Shown here piece after piece: positions 54,959 through 64,000 of a stretch of DNA of 64,000 bases; positions within the stretch are counted from its first letter, which is position 1, and each line of letters opens with the position of its first letter. The translations under genes were made by a program, and so were the position numbers. The stretch is taken from contig NZ_AZUC01000018.1 in assembly GCF_000586555.1 (NCBI RefSeq), forward strand, positions 16,534 to 80,533, read 5' to 3'. The DNA is from Sporosarcina sp. D27 (GTDB lineage Bacteria; Bacillota; Bacilli; Bacillales_A; Planococcaceae). The notes beneath the pieces are model-generated. The model was given only the letters and a program-made list of their open reading frames with translations. It made no database searches and had not been told where the DNA came from.

Positions 54959-55321
54959 TTAAAATTCAAGTCCATTTTCGCGTGCAGCGTCAGCTAGTGC
55001 TTTGACGCGGCCGTGGTATAGATAGCCTCCGCGGTCGAATACGACAACTTTGACATTCTTTTCTACACCTTTTTTCGCAATCAGTTCGCCCACTTTGACA
55101 GCAGCGTCTGCATTAGAAGAAGAATCCGCTGAGAATTCTTTATCCATTGTAGATGCGCTTGCAAGTGTTACACCGTTTGCATCATCAATAAGTTGTGCAT
55201 AGATGTGTTTGTTTGAACGGTATACGTTCAAGCGAGGACGCTCAGCAGTACCGTTGATCTTTGTACGGACACGTGCATGCCGTTTTCTACGGACAGCGTT
55301 CTTATCTTGTTTTGTGATCAC
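54959..55321 (-). CDS. rplR: 50S ribosomal protein L18
   Basis: 120 residues. Basic N-terminus with [20 protein letters not shown], core [17 protein letters not shown] and the C-terminal [19 protein letters not shown] that binds 5S rRNA. Start with AAGGAGTGACCTCGAGTG. It is 33 bp behind rplF. Confidence 0.98.
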   Translation of the reverse strand: MITKQDKNAVRRKRHARVRTKINGTAERPRLNVYRSNKHIYAQLIDDANGVTLASASTMDKEFSADSSSNADAAVKVGELIAKKGVEKNVKVVVFDRGGYLYHGRVKALADAARENGLEF

Positions 55322-55354
55322 TCGAGGTCACTCCTTCCGGATGCCTATGCGGCA

Positions 55355-55894
55355 TTATTTACCTGTTTTACCTTCTTTGCGTCGAACAACTTCGCCTTCG
55401 TACTTAATACCTTTACCTTTATACGGTTCTGGTGGACGTACTTTGCGGATGTTAGAAGCAAGAGCACCAACGCGTTCTTTGTTAGTACCGCGAACGATAA
55501 TTTTTGTGTTAGCAGGCACTTCAACTTCAATGCCCTCTTCCGGTGTGAATTCAACCGGTTGTGAGTAACCGACGTTCAATACAAGTTTCTTACCTTGCAT
55601 TTGAGCACGATACCCGACACCTACTAGTTCAAGCGCACGCTCAAAACCAGCTGATACTCCAGTAACCATGTTCGCTAGAAGCGAACGTGTTGTACCGTGC
55701 ATCGAACGGTGTTCTTTCGATTCAGATGGACGTGTCAATGTGATCACGTTACCTTCTTGTTCGATCTTTATGTCTTTAGTAAATGTATTTGTAAGTTCGC
55801 CTTTCGGTCCTTTAACTGTAACGAAGTTATTCTCATCGATCGTAACTGTTACGTTTTCAGGCACCTCAATCGGACGTTTACCAATTCGGGACAT
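55355..55894 (-). CDS. rplF: 50S ribosomal protein L6
   Basis: 179 residues with two related domains. [19 protein letters not shown] start, [20 protein letters not shown] in domain 1, and the C-terminal RNA-binding [20 protein letters not shown]. Located near the sarcin-ricin loop in the subunit. Start with TGGAGGTGCAAACAA. It is 30 bp behind rpsH. Confidence 0.98.
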   Translation of the reverse strand: MSRIGKRPIEVPENVTVTIDENNFVTVKGPKGELTNTFTKDIKIEQEGNVITLTRPSESKEHRSMHGTTRSLLANMVTGVSAGFERALELVGVGYRAQMQGKKLVLNVGYSQPVEFTPEEGIEVEVPANTKIIVRGTNKERVGALASNIRKVRPPEPYKGKGIKYEGEVVRRKEGKTGK

Positions 55895-55924
55895 TTGTTT
55901 GCACCTCCATTCAATTGTTACAGA

Positions 55925-56323
55925 TTACCAAACGTAAGCGACGACTTCTCCGCCAACTTGTTTAGCACGAGCTTCTTTATCAGTCAAAACACCGTTAGAA
56001 GTTGAAACAAGGGCGATACCTAGTCCGTTCAACACTCTTGGTACTTCTGTTGACTTTGCATATACACGAAGACCAGGCTTAGAAATGCGCTTGAGTCCAG
56101 TGATTACGCGTTCTTCGTTTTTACCATATTTAAGGAAAATGCGGATGATGCCTTGTTTGCTGTCTTCCACATATTCTACGTCGCGGACGAAACCTTCACG
56201 TTTGAGGATTTCTGCGATCTCTTTTTTAAGGTTTGAAGCAGGTACTTCTAGCTTCTCGTGACGCACCATGTTGGCGTTACGAATGCGAGTAAGCATATCT
56301 GCGATCGGATCACTCATTGTCAT
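55925..56323 (-). CDS. rpsH: 30S ribosomal protein S8
   Basis: 132 residues, identical in length to B. subtilis S8. ATG 56323 (reading [16 protein letters not shown]) has GGAAGGAGGTTAATGTA upstream; the open frame continues 48 codons into rpsN without meaning. The C-terminal rRNA-binding motif [20 protein letters not shown] is intact. In many bacteria S8 feeds back on the spc operon; no such site can be read here. Confidence 0.97.
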   Translation of the reverse strand: MTMSDPIADMLTRIRNANMVRHEKLEVPASNLKKEIAEILKREGFVRDVEYVEDSKQGIIRIFLKYGKNEERVITGLKRISKPGLRVYAKSTEVPRVLNGLGIALVSTSNGVLTDKEARAKQVGGEVVAYVW

Positions 56324-56351
56324 TACATTAACCTCCTTCCCAGAATGGGGT

Positions 56352-56540
<189 letters not shown>

Positions 56541-56557
56541 TTACGCCTCCCTTATGT

Positions 56558-57097
56558 TTACTTTTGGAACGGCATGCCGCACTGCGCTAGCAACTCACGA
56601 GCTTCCTCGTCTGAGTTGGCAGTCGTAACGATGACGATATCCATTCCGCGTACTTTAGACACTTTATCGAAGTCAATTTCCGGGAAAATTAGTTGCTCTT
56701 TCACACCAAGTGTGTAGTTTCCGCGTCCGTCGAATGATTTATTCGATACACCACGGAAGTCACGTACACGTGGAAGTGATACAGCGATCAATTTGTCCAG
56801 GAACTCATACATGCGTTCTCCACGTAGAGTAACTTTTGTTCCGATAGGCATTCCTTCACGAAGACGGAATCCAGCGATAGATTTCTTCGCTTTAGTTACG
56901 ACTGGTTTCTGACCTGAGATAATTGTCAAGTCTTCCACAGCAGCATCAAGTGCTTTTGTGTTTTGAACCGCGTCGCCAACACCCATGTTGATAACGATCT
57001 TATCAACTTTCGGCACTTGCATTACAGATGTATAGTTGAACTTGCTCATGAGAGCAGGAGTAATTTCTTTTTGGTATTTATCCTTTAATCGGCTCAT
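56558..57097 (-). CDS. rplE: 50S ribosomal protein L5
   Basis: 179 residues. [40 protein letters not shown] and the conserved [20 protein letters not shown] are present, ending [10 protein letters not shown]. It binds 5S rRNA and contacts the P-site tRNA. Start with AAGGGAGGTTCTTCTGA. It is 26 bp behind rplX. Confidence 0.98.
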   Translation of the reverse strand: MSRLKDKYQKEITPALMSKFNYTSVMQVPKVDKIVINMGVGDAVQNTKALDAAVEDLTIISGQKPVVTKAKKSIAGFRLREGMPIGTKVTLRGERMYEFLDKLIAVSLPRVRDFRGVSNKSFDGRGNYTLGVKEQLIFPEIDFDKVSKVRGMDIVIVTTANSDEEARELLAQCGMPFQK

Positions 57098-57123
57098 TCA
57101 GAAGAACCTCCCTTCTTAGAGAG

Positions 57124-57483
57124 TTATTTTTTGAGTTCTTTTTTGCTAATCTCGTCGATAACTTCGCCGGACTTCTTCGCAACACGGGACTTAACACGGA
57201 ATGTCTTGTCGCCTTCGGTTTTTTCTTCAATCTTGTAACCGATACGTGTTGGTTCGCCAGACTTAGGATCAACAAACATTACGTTAGAAACGTGAATTGC
57301 AGCTTCAAGGCTTACAATACCACCTTGCGGATTCGCTTGGTTCGGCTTTGTATGCTTTTTGACGATGTTCACGCCTTCAACGAGGATTCGTTCTTTGTTC
57401 GGGAATACTGAAAGGATGACACCTGTCTTTCCTTTGTCTTTCCCAGAGATAACTTTTACTTTATCGCCTTTTTTAATGTGCAT
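57124..57483 (-). CDS. rplX: 50S ribosomal protein L24, slightly extended
   Basis: 119 residues against about 103 in B. subtilis. The KOW motif region is conserved: [40 protein letters not shown] and [20 protein letters not shown]. The additional length is an insert around [13 protein letters not shown] and a charged tail EISKKELKK. One of the two assembly-initiating 50S proteins. Start with AAGGAGGTGCAACAGA. Confidence 0.97.
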   Translation of the reverse strand: MHIKKGDKVKVISGKDKGKTGVILSVFPNKERILVEGVNIVKKHTKPNQANPQGGIVSLEAAIHVSNVMFVDPKSGEPTRIGYKIEEKTEGDKTFRVKSRVAKKSGEVIDEISKKELKK

Positions 57484-57518
57484 TCTGTTGCACCTCCTTG
57501 ATTGGCACTGCTCTGTAA

Positions 57519-57887
57519 TTAAAGTACTTCTGGAGCAAGAGAAATGATTTTCATGAAGTTGCTGTCGCGTAATTCGCGTGCAACTGGTCCGAAAATACGA
57601 GTTCCACGAGGGCTCTTGTCGTCACGAATGATGACACAAGCATTCTCATCGAATGTAATATAAGATCCATCTTTACGACGCATACCGCTCTTAGTACGAA
57701 CGATAACCGCTTTAACGACTTCACCCTTCTTAACAACGCCACCTGGTGTTGCTTTCTTAACTGTAACAACGACAACGTCGCCGATGTTCGCAACTTTACG
57801 GCCAGAACCGCCAAGAACTTTGATTGTAAGCACTTCACGTGCGCCAGAGTTATCTGCGACTTTCATGCGGGATTCTTGTTGAATCAA
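57519..57887 (-). CDS. rplN: 50S ribosomal protein L14
   Basis: 122 residues. [40 protein letters not shown] and the C-terminal [15 protein letters not shown] are the expected motifs. It contacts L19 and 16S helix 14 (bridge B8). Start with GGGGAGGTAACCAA. It lies 39 bp after rpsQ. Confidence 0.98.
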   Translation of the reverse strand: MIQQESRMKVADNSGAREVLTIKVLGGSGRKVANIGDVVVVTVKKATPGGVVKKGEVVKAVIVRTKSGMRRKDGSYITFDENACVIIRDDKSPRGTRIFGPVARELRDSNFMKIISLAPEVL

Positions 57888-57926
57888 TTTGGTTACCTCC
57901 CCTCGGATACTGTGTTCCGAACGTTA

Positions 57927-58190
57927 TTAGATGATGACCGCTTTTTCGACTACTTCAAGAAGGCGGAAACGCTTTGTAGCTGACAACGGACGAGTTTCCA
58001 TAATACGGACTACATCGCCGATTTTAGCTTCGTTCATTTCATCATGTGCTTTATATTTTTTAGAATACTTTACACGCTTGCCATACAAAGAATGCTTTTT
58101 GTGTGTTTCTACCATTACCGTTACCGTTTTGTCCATTTTGTCGGATACAACGCGGCCTGTGTATACTTTGCGTTGGTTACGCTCAGTCAT
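57927..58190 (-). CDS. rpsQ: 30S ribosomal protein S17
   Basis: 87 residues. ATG 58190 ([20 protein letters not shown]) with AAGGAGGTTGCACCC upstream; an extra six codons upstream are the ribosome-binding site itself. OB-fold with [20 protein letters not shown] and [20 protein letters not shown], an early 16S binder. It starts 17 bp after rpmC ends. Confidence 0.97.
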   Translation of the reverse strand: MTERNQRKVYTGRVVSDKMDKTVTVMVETHKKHSLYGKRVKYSKKYKAHDEMNEAKIGDVVRIMETRPLSATKRFRLLEVVEKAVII

Positions 58191-58207
58191 GGGTGCAACC
58201 TCCTTCA

Positions 58208-58832
<625 letters not shown>

Positions 58833-58834
58833 GA

Positions 58835-59491
58835 TTAGTTGCCTCCTTCCCCAGAGTTCTTCTTCACTGGAAGGACTTCTCCACGATAGATCCATACTTT
58901 AACGCCAAGTTTACCGTATGTTGTATCAGCTTCAGCATGTGCATAATCGATATCTGCACGAAGTGTATGAAGTGGGACAGTTCCTTCGCTGTAGTGTTCT
59001 GCACGCGCGATGTCGGCTCCACCAAGACGTCCGGATACTTGAGTTTTGATACCCTTTGCTCCAGAACGGATTGTACGTTGGATTGCCTGCTTTTGTGCGC
59101 GGCGGAATGATACGCGGCTTTCTAGTTGACGAGCGATTGATTCTGCAACCAATTTCGCGTCAAGATCAGCACGCTTAATTTCAACGATGTTAATGTGTAC
59201 ACGCTTGCCAGAGATTTCGTTAAGGTTTTTACGAAGTGCTTCGACTTCAGTACCACCTTTACCGATAACCATACCAGGTTTAGCTGTGTGGATAGTGATG
59301 TTAACTTTTTTCGCAGCGCGTTCGATTTCTACTTTAGAAACTGAAGCGTCTACTAAACGTGTTTCGATATATTTGCGGATTTTAAGGTCTTCGTGCAAGA
59401 GAGTCGCATAGTCTTTTTCTGCATACCATTTCGAATCCCAGTCACGAATTATACCGACCCGCAGACCGTTAGGATGTATTTTTTGACCCAC
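58835..59491 (-). CDS. rpsC: 30S ribosomal protein S3
   Basis: 218 residues. [20 protein letters not shown] start, KH domain with [20 protein letters not shown], and the C-terminal [20 protein letters not shown] and [19 protein letters not shown]. Mainly at the mRNA entry channel with helicase role. Start with AAGGAGGGATAATTC. Three bases after rplV ends. Confidence 0.98.
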   Translation of the reverse strand: MGQKIHPNGLRVGIIRDWDSKWYAEKDYATLLHEDLKIRKYIETRLVDASVSKVEIERAAKKVNITIHTAKPGMVIGKGGTEVEALRKNLNEISGKRVHINIVEIKRADLDAKLVAESIARQLESRVSFRRAQKQAIQRTIRSGAKGIKTQVSGRLGGADIARAEHYSEGTVPLHTLRADIDYAHAEADTTYGKLGVKVWIYRGEVLPVKKNSGEGGN

Positions 59492-59494
59492 GAA

Positions 59495-59839
59495 TTATCC
59501 CTCCTTCTTTTCAGATACCACTACAGTGATGTGGCTTGTGCGTTTGTTGATTGCGCTCGCACGGCCTTGCGCACGTGGACGGAAACGTTTCATAGTAGGA
59601 CCTTCATCAACGAATACTTCGCTAACAATTAGGTTCTCAATGTTCATTTCGTAGTTGTGCTCAGCATTAGCAATAGCTGAATTTAAAACTTTTTCTACGA
59701 CTGGTGATGCCGCTTTTGGCGTCAAACGTAGAATCGCGACAGCTTCACCGATTTTCTTGCCCCGGATAAGATCAACGACTAATCGGACTTTACGAGGAGC
59801 AATACGGACTGTTTGCGCAGATGCTTTAGCTTGTTGCAT
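59495..59839 (-). CDS. rplV: 50S ribosomal protein L22
   Basis: 114 residues. [40 protein letters not shown] and the tunnel-lining beta hairpin with [20 protein letters not shown], site of macrolide-resistance mutations in other bacteria and wild-type-looking here. Start with GAGAGGAGGAATTTCTG. It is 19 bp after rpsS. Confidence 0.98.
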   Translation of the reverse strand: MQQAKASAQTVRIAPRKVRLVVDLIRGKKIGEAVAILRLTPKAASPVVEKVLNSAIANAEHNYEMNIENLIVSEVFVDEGPTMKRFRPRAQGRASAINKRTSHITVVVSEKKEG

Positions 59840-59858
59840 CAGAAATTCCTCCTCTCAA

Positions 59859-60137
59859 TTAGCGTTTCGTTTTCTTATCATCGGCACCATGGCCTTTGTA
59901 AGTACGGGTAGGTGCGAACTCACCTAGTTTGTGTCCGACCATGTCTTCAGTGATGTAGACAGGTACGTGTTTGCGTCCGTCATAAACAGCAATTGTCAAT
60001 CCGATGAAGGATGGGAATACTGTAGAGCGACGTGACCAAGTCTTGATGACTTGTTTCTTTTGTGCATCTTTTTGAGCGTCAACCTTTTTAAGCAAATGTT
60101 CATCTGCAAAAGGTCCTTTTTTCAAACTGCGGCCCAT
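59859..60137 (-). CDS. rpsS: 30S ribosomal protein S19
   Basis: 92 residues. ATG 60137 begins [20 protein letters not shown] after AAAGGGAGGTAACGAA; the longer frame begins in the rplB-rpsS gap. Conserved [20 protein letters not shown] and [16 protein letters not shown]. It lies at the head of the 30S, bridge B1a. The 60-bp spacer from rplB is the largest inside the S10 block. Confidence 0.97.
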   Translation of the reverse strand: MGRSLKKGPFADEHLLKKVDAQKDAQKKQVIKTWSRRSTVFPSFIGLTIAVYDGRKHVPVYITEDMVGHKLGEFAPTRTYKGHGADDKKTKR

Positions 60138-60197
60138 TTCGTTACCTCCCTTTGCGTTTGTACTACGGTCCAATCATTGAACCGCAGTGCAATCACA

Positions 60198-61028
60198 TTA
60201 TTTTTTGCGACGACGAACGATAAGTTTGTCGGATTTGTTTTTCTTAGAACGAGTCTTGTAACCAAGAGTCGGTTTGCCCCAAGGTGTAACTGGGCTTGGA
60301 CGACCGATTGGCGTACGTCCTTCACCACCACCGTGTGGGTGATCGTTCGGGTTCATGACTGATCCACGTACTGTTGGGCGTTTACCCATCCAGCGTGAAC
60401 GTCCTGCTTTACCGATGTTGATAAGTTCGTGTTGTTCGTTACCAACTTGACCGATTGTAGCACGGCAAGCTGACAAGATCATGCGAACTTCACCAGATTG
60501 CAAGCGGATGATGACATATTTGCCTTCACGTCCGAGCAATTGTGCAGATGTACCAGCTGAACGAACTAATTGTCCGCCTTTACCAGGTTTCATCTCGATG
60601 TTGTGGATTGTAGAACCCATAGGGATGTTTTCAAGTGGAAGAGCGTTCCCTACGCGGATGTCCGCTTCAGGTCCCGACATGATTGTCATTCCAACTGTCA
60701 ATCCTTTAGGAGCTAGGATATAACGTTTTTCTCCATCAGCATAGTTGATCAATGCGATGTTTGCAGAACGGTTTGGATCGTATTCGATCGTAGCAACGCG
60801 TCCTGGTATGCCATCTTTCCGACGTTGGAAGTCGATGACACGGTATTGGCGCTTGTGGCCGCCACCTTGGTGACGAACTGTAATCCTACCTTGGTTGTTA
60901 CGTCCGCCTTTACGTTTGACTGGCTCAAGCAATGATTTTTCTGGCTTGCTTGCTGTGATTTCTGCGAAATCAGAAGTCGTCATGTTGCGGCGTCCGTTGG
61001 AGGTAGGTTTGTATTTCTTAATCGCCAT
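60198..61028 (-). CDS. rplB: 50S ribosomal protein L2
   Basis: 276 residues. [20 protein letters not shown] start, [20 protein letters not shown], and the peptidyl-transferase-near [20 protein letters not shown] containing the essential histidine. It is needed for subunit joining. Start with GAAGGAGGGAACACAA. It is 27 bp after rplW. Confidence 0.99.
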   Translation of the reverse strand: MAIKKYKPTSNGRRNMTTSDFAEITASKPEKSLLEPVKRKGGRNNQGRITVRHQGGGHKRQYRVIDFQRRKDGIPGRVATIEYDPNRSANIALINYADGEKRYILAPKGLTVGMTIMSGPEADIRVGNALPLENIPMGSTIHNIEMKPGKGGQLVRSAGTSAQLLGREGKYVIIRLQSGEVRMILSACRATIGQVGNEQHELINIGKAGRSRWMGKRPTVRGSVMNPNDHPHGGGEGRTPIGRPSPVTPWGKPTLGYKTRSKKNKSDKLIVRRRKK

Positions 61029-61055
61029 TTGTGTTCCCTCCTTCGTTTAGTGTGA

Positions 61056-61340
61056 TTAGATATCGAATAGCTCGATGTCTTTAGAATCAGCAGTTAATGT
61101 AACAATCGCTTTACGGCGCTTGTTCGTATAACCAGCATGTTTACCCATGCGCTTGAATTTACCTTTGTAGTTCTGGACGTTCACTTTTTCCACTGTTACT
61201 CCGAAGATTTCTTCGATAGCTTGTTTGATGTGCGTTTTGTTAGCGCGAGTATCAACTTCGAAAGTGTACTTGTTGAATTCCATTGCTTCAGAAGATCGCT
61301 CGGTAATGACCGGACGCTTCAATACATCACGTGCTTCCAT
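61056..61340 (-). CDS. rplW: 50S ribosomal protein L23
   Basis: 94 residues. [40 protein letters not shown] and the loop [16 protein letters not shown]. At the tunnel exit, docking site for SRP and trigger factor. Its ATG overlaps the rplD stop by one base. Confidence 0.98.
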   Translation of the reverse strand: MEARDVLKRPVITERSSEAMEFNKYTFEVDTRANKTHIKQAIEEIFGVTVEKVNVQNYKGKFKRMGKHAGYTNKRRKAIVTLTADSKDIELFDI

Positions 61341-61963
61341 TAACCAAGCACCTCCTCAATTTTTTTGACAGCATCTTTTGTCAAGACTAGTTGATCGTGA
61401 CCAACTAGGTCTAGAACATTGATACCGTTAGCAGTAACAACGCTGATTCCTGGGATGTTACGAGCAGACAAAGCTACTGTTTCATCAAGGTCAGCTGTTA
61501 CAAACAATGCTTTTTTGCTGATCGACAAGTCTTTCAGCACTTTTGTGAATTCTTTTGTCTTTGGTGCATCGAAAGCTAAAGCTTCTAATACTACCATTTC
61601 TTCGTCACGTACTTTTGAAGACAAAGCAGAACGAAGAGCAAGACGACGGACTTTCTTTGGCAACTTGTAGCTATAGCTACGTGGTGTTGGTCCGAATACG
61701 ATACCGCCTCCACGCCATTGTGGAGATCTGATTGAGCCCTGACGAGCACGACCTGTTCCTTTTTGACGCCATGGTTTGCGACCACCGCCAGCTACTTCAG
61801 CGCGTGTTTTTACTTTGTGGTTCCCTTGACGCAATGTTGCGCGTTGTTGAACCAATGCTTCGAATAGGACTGCTTCGTTCGGCTCAATTCCGAATACATG
61901 TTCATTCAATTCGATTTCGCCTGCTGCAGATCCTGTTTGATTCACTACGGATACTTTTGGCAT
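61340..61963 (-). CDS. rplD: 50S ribosomal protein L4
   Basis: 207 residues. The extended loop has [20 protein letters not shown] and [20 protein letters not shown], reaching the exit tunnel constriction with L22. In some bacteria L4 also represses its operon. Start with AAGGAGGAAACACTA. It is 25 bp after rplC. Confidence 0.98.
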   Translation of the reverse strand: MPKVSVVNQTGSAAGEIELNEHVFGIEPNEAVLFEALVQQRATLRQGNHKVKTRAEVAGGGRKPWRQKGTGRARQGSIRSPQWRGGGIVFGPTPRSYSYKLPKKVRRLALRSALSSKVRDEEMVVLEALAFDAPKTKEFTKVLKDLSISKKALFVTADLDETVALSARNIPGISVVTANGINVLDLVGHDQLVLTKDAVKKIEEVLG

Positions 61964-61988
61964 TAGTGTTTCCTCCTTCCTTCGTTAA

Positions 61989-62618
61989 TTAGTTCCCTTT
62001 AATCGCGCTTTTCACTTCTACAAGTGATTTACGTGAACCTGGAACGTTACCTTTTACTAGTAACAAGTTGCGCTCTGTGTCAACTCGAACAACTTCAAGG
62101 TTTTGGATTGTAACTGTTTTGCCGCCCATACGGCCTGGCATTTTTTTACCTTTGAATACGCGTTGAGCATCAACCGAACCGATTGAACCTGGTGCGCGAT
62201 GGAAACGAGATCCGTGGCTCATTGGTCCACGTGAGAAACCGTGGCGCTTAATAACACCTTGGAAACCTTTACCTTTTGATACTCCTGTAATATCGATGAT
62301 TTCGCCTTCTGCGAATGTATCGACTTTGACTTCCTGACCAACTTCGTACCCAGCTACATCGACTCCGCGGAATTCGCGAATGAAGCGCTTAGGTGCCGTT
62401 TCAGCTTTTGCAACGTGTCCCATTTCTGGTTTGTTGGAAAGCTTTTCACGTTTGTCCTCGAATCCGAGCTGAATTGCTTCGTAGCCGTCTGTTTCGATTG
62501 TCTTCTTTTGAAGAACAACGTTTGGAGCAGCTGCAATTACAGTTACGGGGATCAAATCGCCGTTTTCAGCAAAAATTTGCGTCATACCGACTTTTCTTCC
62601 TAAGATTCCTTTGGTCAT
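61989..62618 (-). CDS. rplC: 50S ribosomal protein L3
   Basis: 209 residues. [20 protein letters not shown] start, [20 protein letters not shown] and [20 protein letters not shown], whose tip lies near the peptidyl-transferase centre. Start with AGGAGGTGTGACAA. It is 46 bp after rpsJ. Confidence 0.98.
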   Translation of the reverse strand: MTKGILGRKVGMTQIFAENGDLIPVTVIAAAPNVVLQKKTIETDGYEAIQLGFEDKREKLSNKPEMGHVAKAETAPKRFIREFRGVDVAGYEVGQEVKVDTFAEGEIIDITGVSKGKGFQGVIKRHGFSRGPMSHGSRFHRAPGSIGSVDAQRVFKGKKMPGRMGGKTVTIQNLEVVRVDTERNLLLVKGNVPGSRKSLVEVKSAIKGN

Positions 62619-62664
62619 TTGTCACACCTCCTGATTAATTTGTTTTTAGTATTATAGTTTGCCA

Positions 62665-63096
<432 letters not shown>

Positions 63097-63102
63097 CTAA
63101 AC

Positions 63103-63131
63103 ATTATACACATAAAAAAAGAATGTCGCAA
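63103..63131 (-). promoter_or_regulatory. S10 operon promoter
   Basis: Minus strand: TTGCGA, 17-bp spacer, TATAAT with an upstream TGTG that resembles an extended -10. Strong SigA promoter. The -35 lies inside the descending arm of the upstream terminator. Confidence 0.88.
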
Positions 63132-63155
63132 TAGGTTTAGCGATATTCTTTAACA
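63113..63155 (-). terminator. terminator upstream of the S10 promoter
   Basis: Minus strand: AAAGAATATCGC pairs with GCGACATTCTTT (one mismatch) followed by TTTTTTA. It would stop leftward transcription arriving from beyond 64000. Confidence 0.8.
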
Positions 63156-63658
63156 ACTTTTATATTATAAAACGAAATGACGATAGATGCAACTAATTTG
63201 TTGCTATTGCTTACGAGTCAGTAGGTTAGTTTTAGTGTTAACTTGCGATTCATGTCAAATATAATTGGAGTTTGGGTTTTACAAGTTATTAATAGAAGTT
63301 TGGATTTGTTGTTTTATTGGGAGGTTTTGAAGTGTTGTGCGGGAGATTATATGCGTCTAGCTAGAACAAACTTTATATTATGAGGTTTATGGTCATTATC
63401 ACAAGCTAATGAGTGGAATCTATGGTTTGTGATTATACTCTCTGTTGTTGGTGAGAGTTATTTTAGTGAAGTAACCAAATACCAACTTCTTTCTATAGAA
63501 AATGATTCGCTAAGCGAATCACACAAATTAATCTTGGTTTTGTTCGGTTAAAATTATTTAGTTTGATTGTTTAATTTGGATACGCAGTTGGATTACTCTA
63601 AGTGCCGTGAAATGATGAGGGTACGAGCAGCCTTTTAGGCTATGAGTGGGTTTGGGGA
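63156..63658. other. non-coding AT-rich region
   Basis: No frame with a start, ribosome-binding site and protein-like composition on either strand over about 500 bp. The only structure noted is the palindrome at 63504-63520. Leads into the tandem repeat array. Confidence 0.65.
63504..63520. repeat. 17-bp palindrome
   Basis: GATTCGCT and AGCGAATC around a single central A. Perfect dyad, not followed by a T-run, so more like a protein-binding site than a terminator. No adjacent gene indicates its use. Confidence 0.6.
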
Positions 63659-64000
63659 TTACGATCACTTTTTCTGGTTTATGAGCATCCTCCGAGCTTT
63701 ATGAGCACTTCCTCTGGTTTATGAGCATTCTCCAGGCTTTATGAGCACTTTCTCTGGTTTATGAGCATTCTCTGGGCTTTATGAGCACTTTCTCTGGTTT
63801 ATGAGCATTCTCTGGGCTTTATGAGCACTTCCTCTGGTTTATGAGCATCTTCCAGGCTTATGATCACTTCCTCTGATTTATGAGCATTCTCCGAGCTTTA
63901 TGAGCACTTCCTCTGGTTTATGAGCATTCTACAGGCTTTATGAGCACTTTCTCTGGTTTATGAGCATTCTCCGGGCTTTATGAGCACTTTCTTTGGTTTA
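63659..64000. repeat. 20/40-bp tandem repeat array, continuing past the window
   Basis: Seventeen consecutive units of about 20 bp, each starting TTTATGAGCA, alternate between two types: TTTATGAGCACTTTCTCTGG and TTTATGAGCATTCTCCGGGC, so the higher-order period is 40 bp. Units differ by a few substitutions; one is 19 bp. Forty is not a multiple of three, and no coding frame is sustained. The array is still running at base 64000. Confidence 0.95.

Noticed and set aside
63659..64000. CRISPR array
   Set aside because: Units are contiguous with no unique spacers of constant length, the variation is substitutional, and no cas genes are present.

Overview
The window looks like a chromosomal segment of an endospore-forming, low-GC Firmicute of the Planococcaceae, most like Sporosarcina or a close relative. 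The reasons are the bacillar order of the S10-spc-alpha ribosomal block, sporulation genes (a pdaB-like gene, kbaA, gerD, cwlD) in the order known from Bacillus, sigW-rsiW next to cdaA-cdaR-glmM, and intergenic TTTATGAGCA-type tandem repeats. The genus call is inference.

Region 1 (1-9.2 kb): a lytS-type sensor kinase cut by the window edge, a nitronate monooxygenase, a YwbE-like protein, a MarR regulator translationally coupled to an MMPL/RND exporter, and a visibly GC-richer ABC exporter operon (permease, ATPase, permease).

Region 2 (9.2-16.3 kb): accessory DNA. Three paralogous lipoproteins and a small secreted two-cysteine protein sit beside decayed copies of both families. Next come an AT-rich unknown membrane-anchored protein, a tyrosine-recombinase remnant and an orphan PAS histidine kinase.

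Region 3 (16.3-27.6 kb): a YtcJ-like amidohydrolase, ytoQ, and a rearranged phosphate-uptake locus. pstB stands alone behind its own four-repeat Pho box. A large hybrid histidine kinase follows, then a second four-repeat Pho box driving pstS-pstC-pstA. A single-domain response regulator and an Hpt-REC-GGDEF-REC protein lie immediately downstream on the other strand. No phoU, phoP or phoR is in the window. The three signalling proteins could form a phosphorelay with c-di-GMP output; this is the best candidate here for an undescribed system.

Region 4 (27.6-36.9 kb): glmM, cdaR and cdaA (c-di-AMP and amino-sugar synthesis), rsiW-sigW with a SigW-type autoregulatory promoter, rocF arginase, a PAS-PAS-GGDEF-EAL protein, and a tRNA operon (Asn, Thr, Glu, Tyr, Gln) with its promoter and terminator.

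Region 5 (36.9-44.1 kb): a pdaB-like gene that appears to have lost catalytic residues, kbaA, gerD, salA, cwlD, a rhodanese, an MscS channel and an orphan HpaB-type flavin monooxygenase.

Region 6 (44.1-63.1 kb): rplM-rpsI with promoter and terminator, truA, the ECF transporter module, and the complete S10-spc-alpha block from rpsJ to rplQ, all on the minus strand. The map gene that usually lies between adk and infA is absent. The window ends in non-coding DNA with roughly 20/40-bp tandem repeats.

Starts were chosen by ribosome-binding site and family length, so several differ from the longest possible frame. GC statements are by eye, and all family calls come from reading the translated sequence without database searches.
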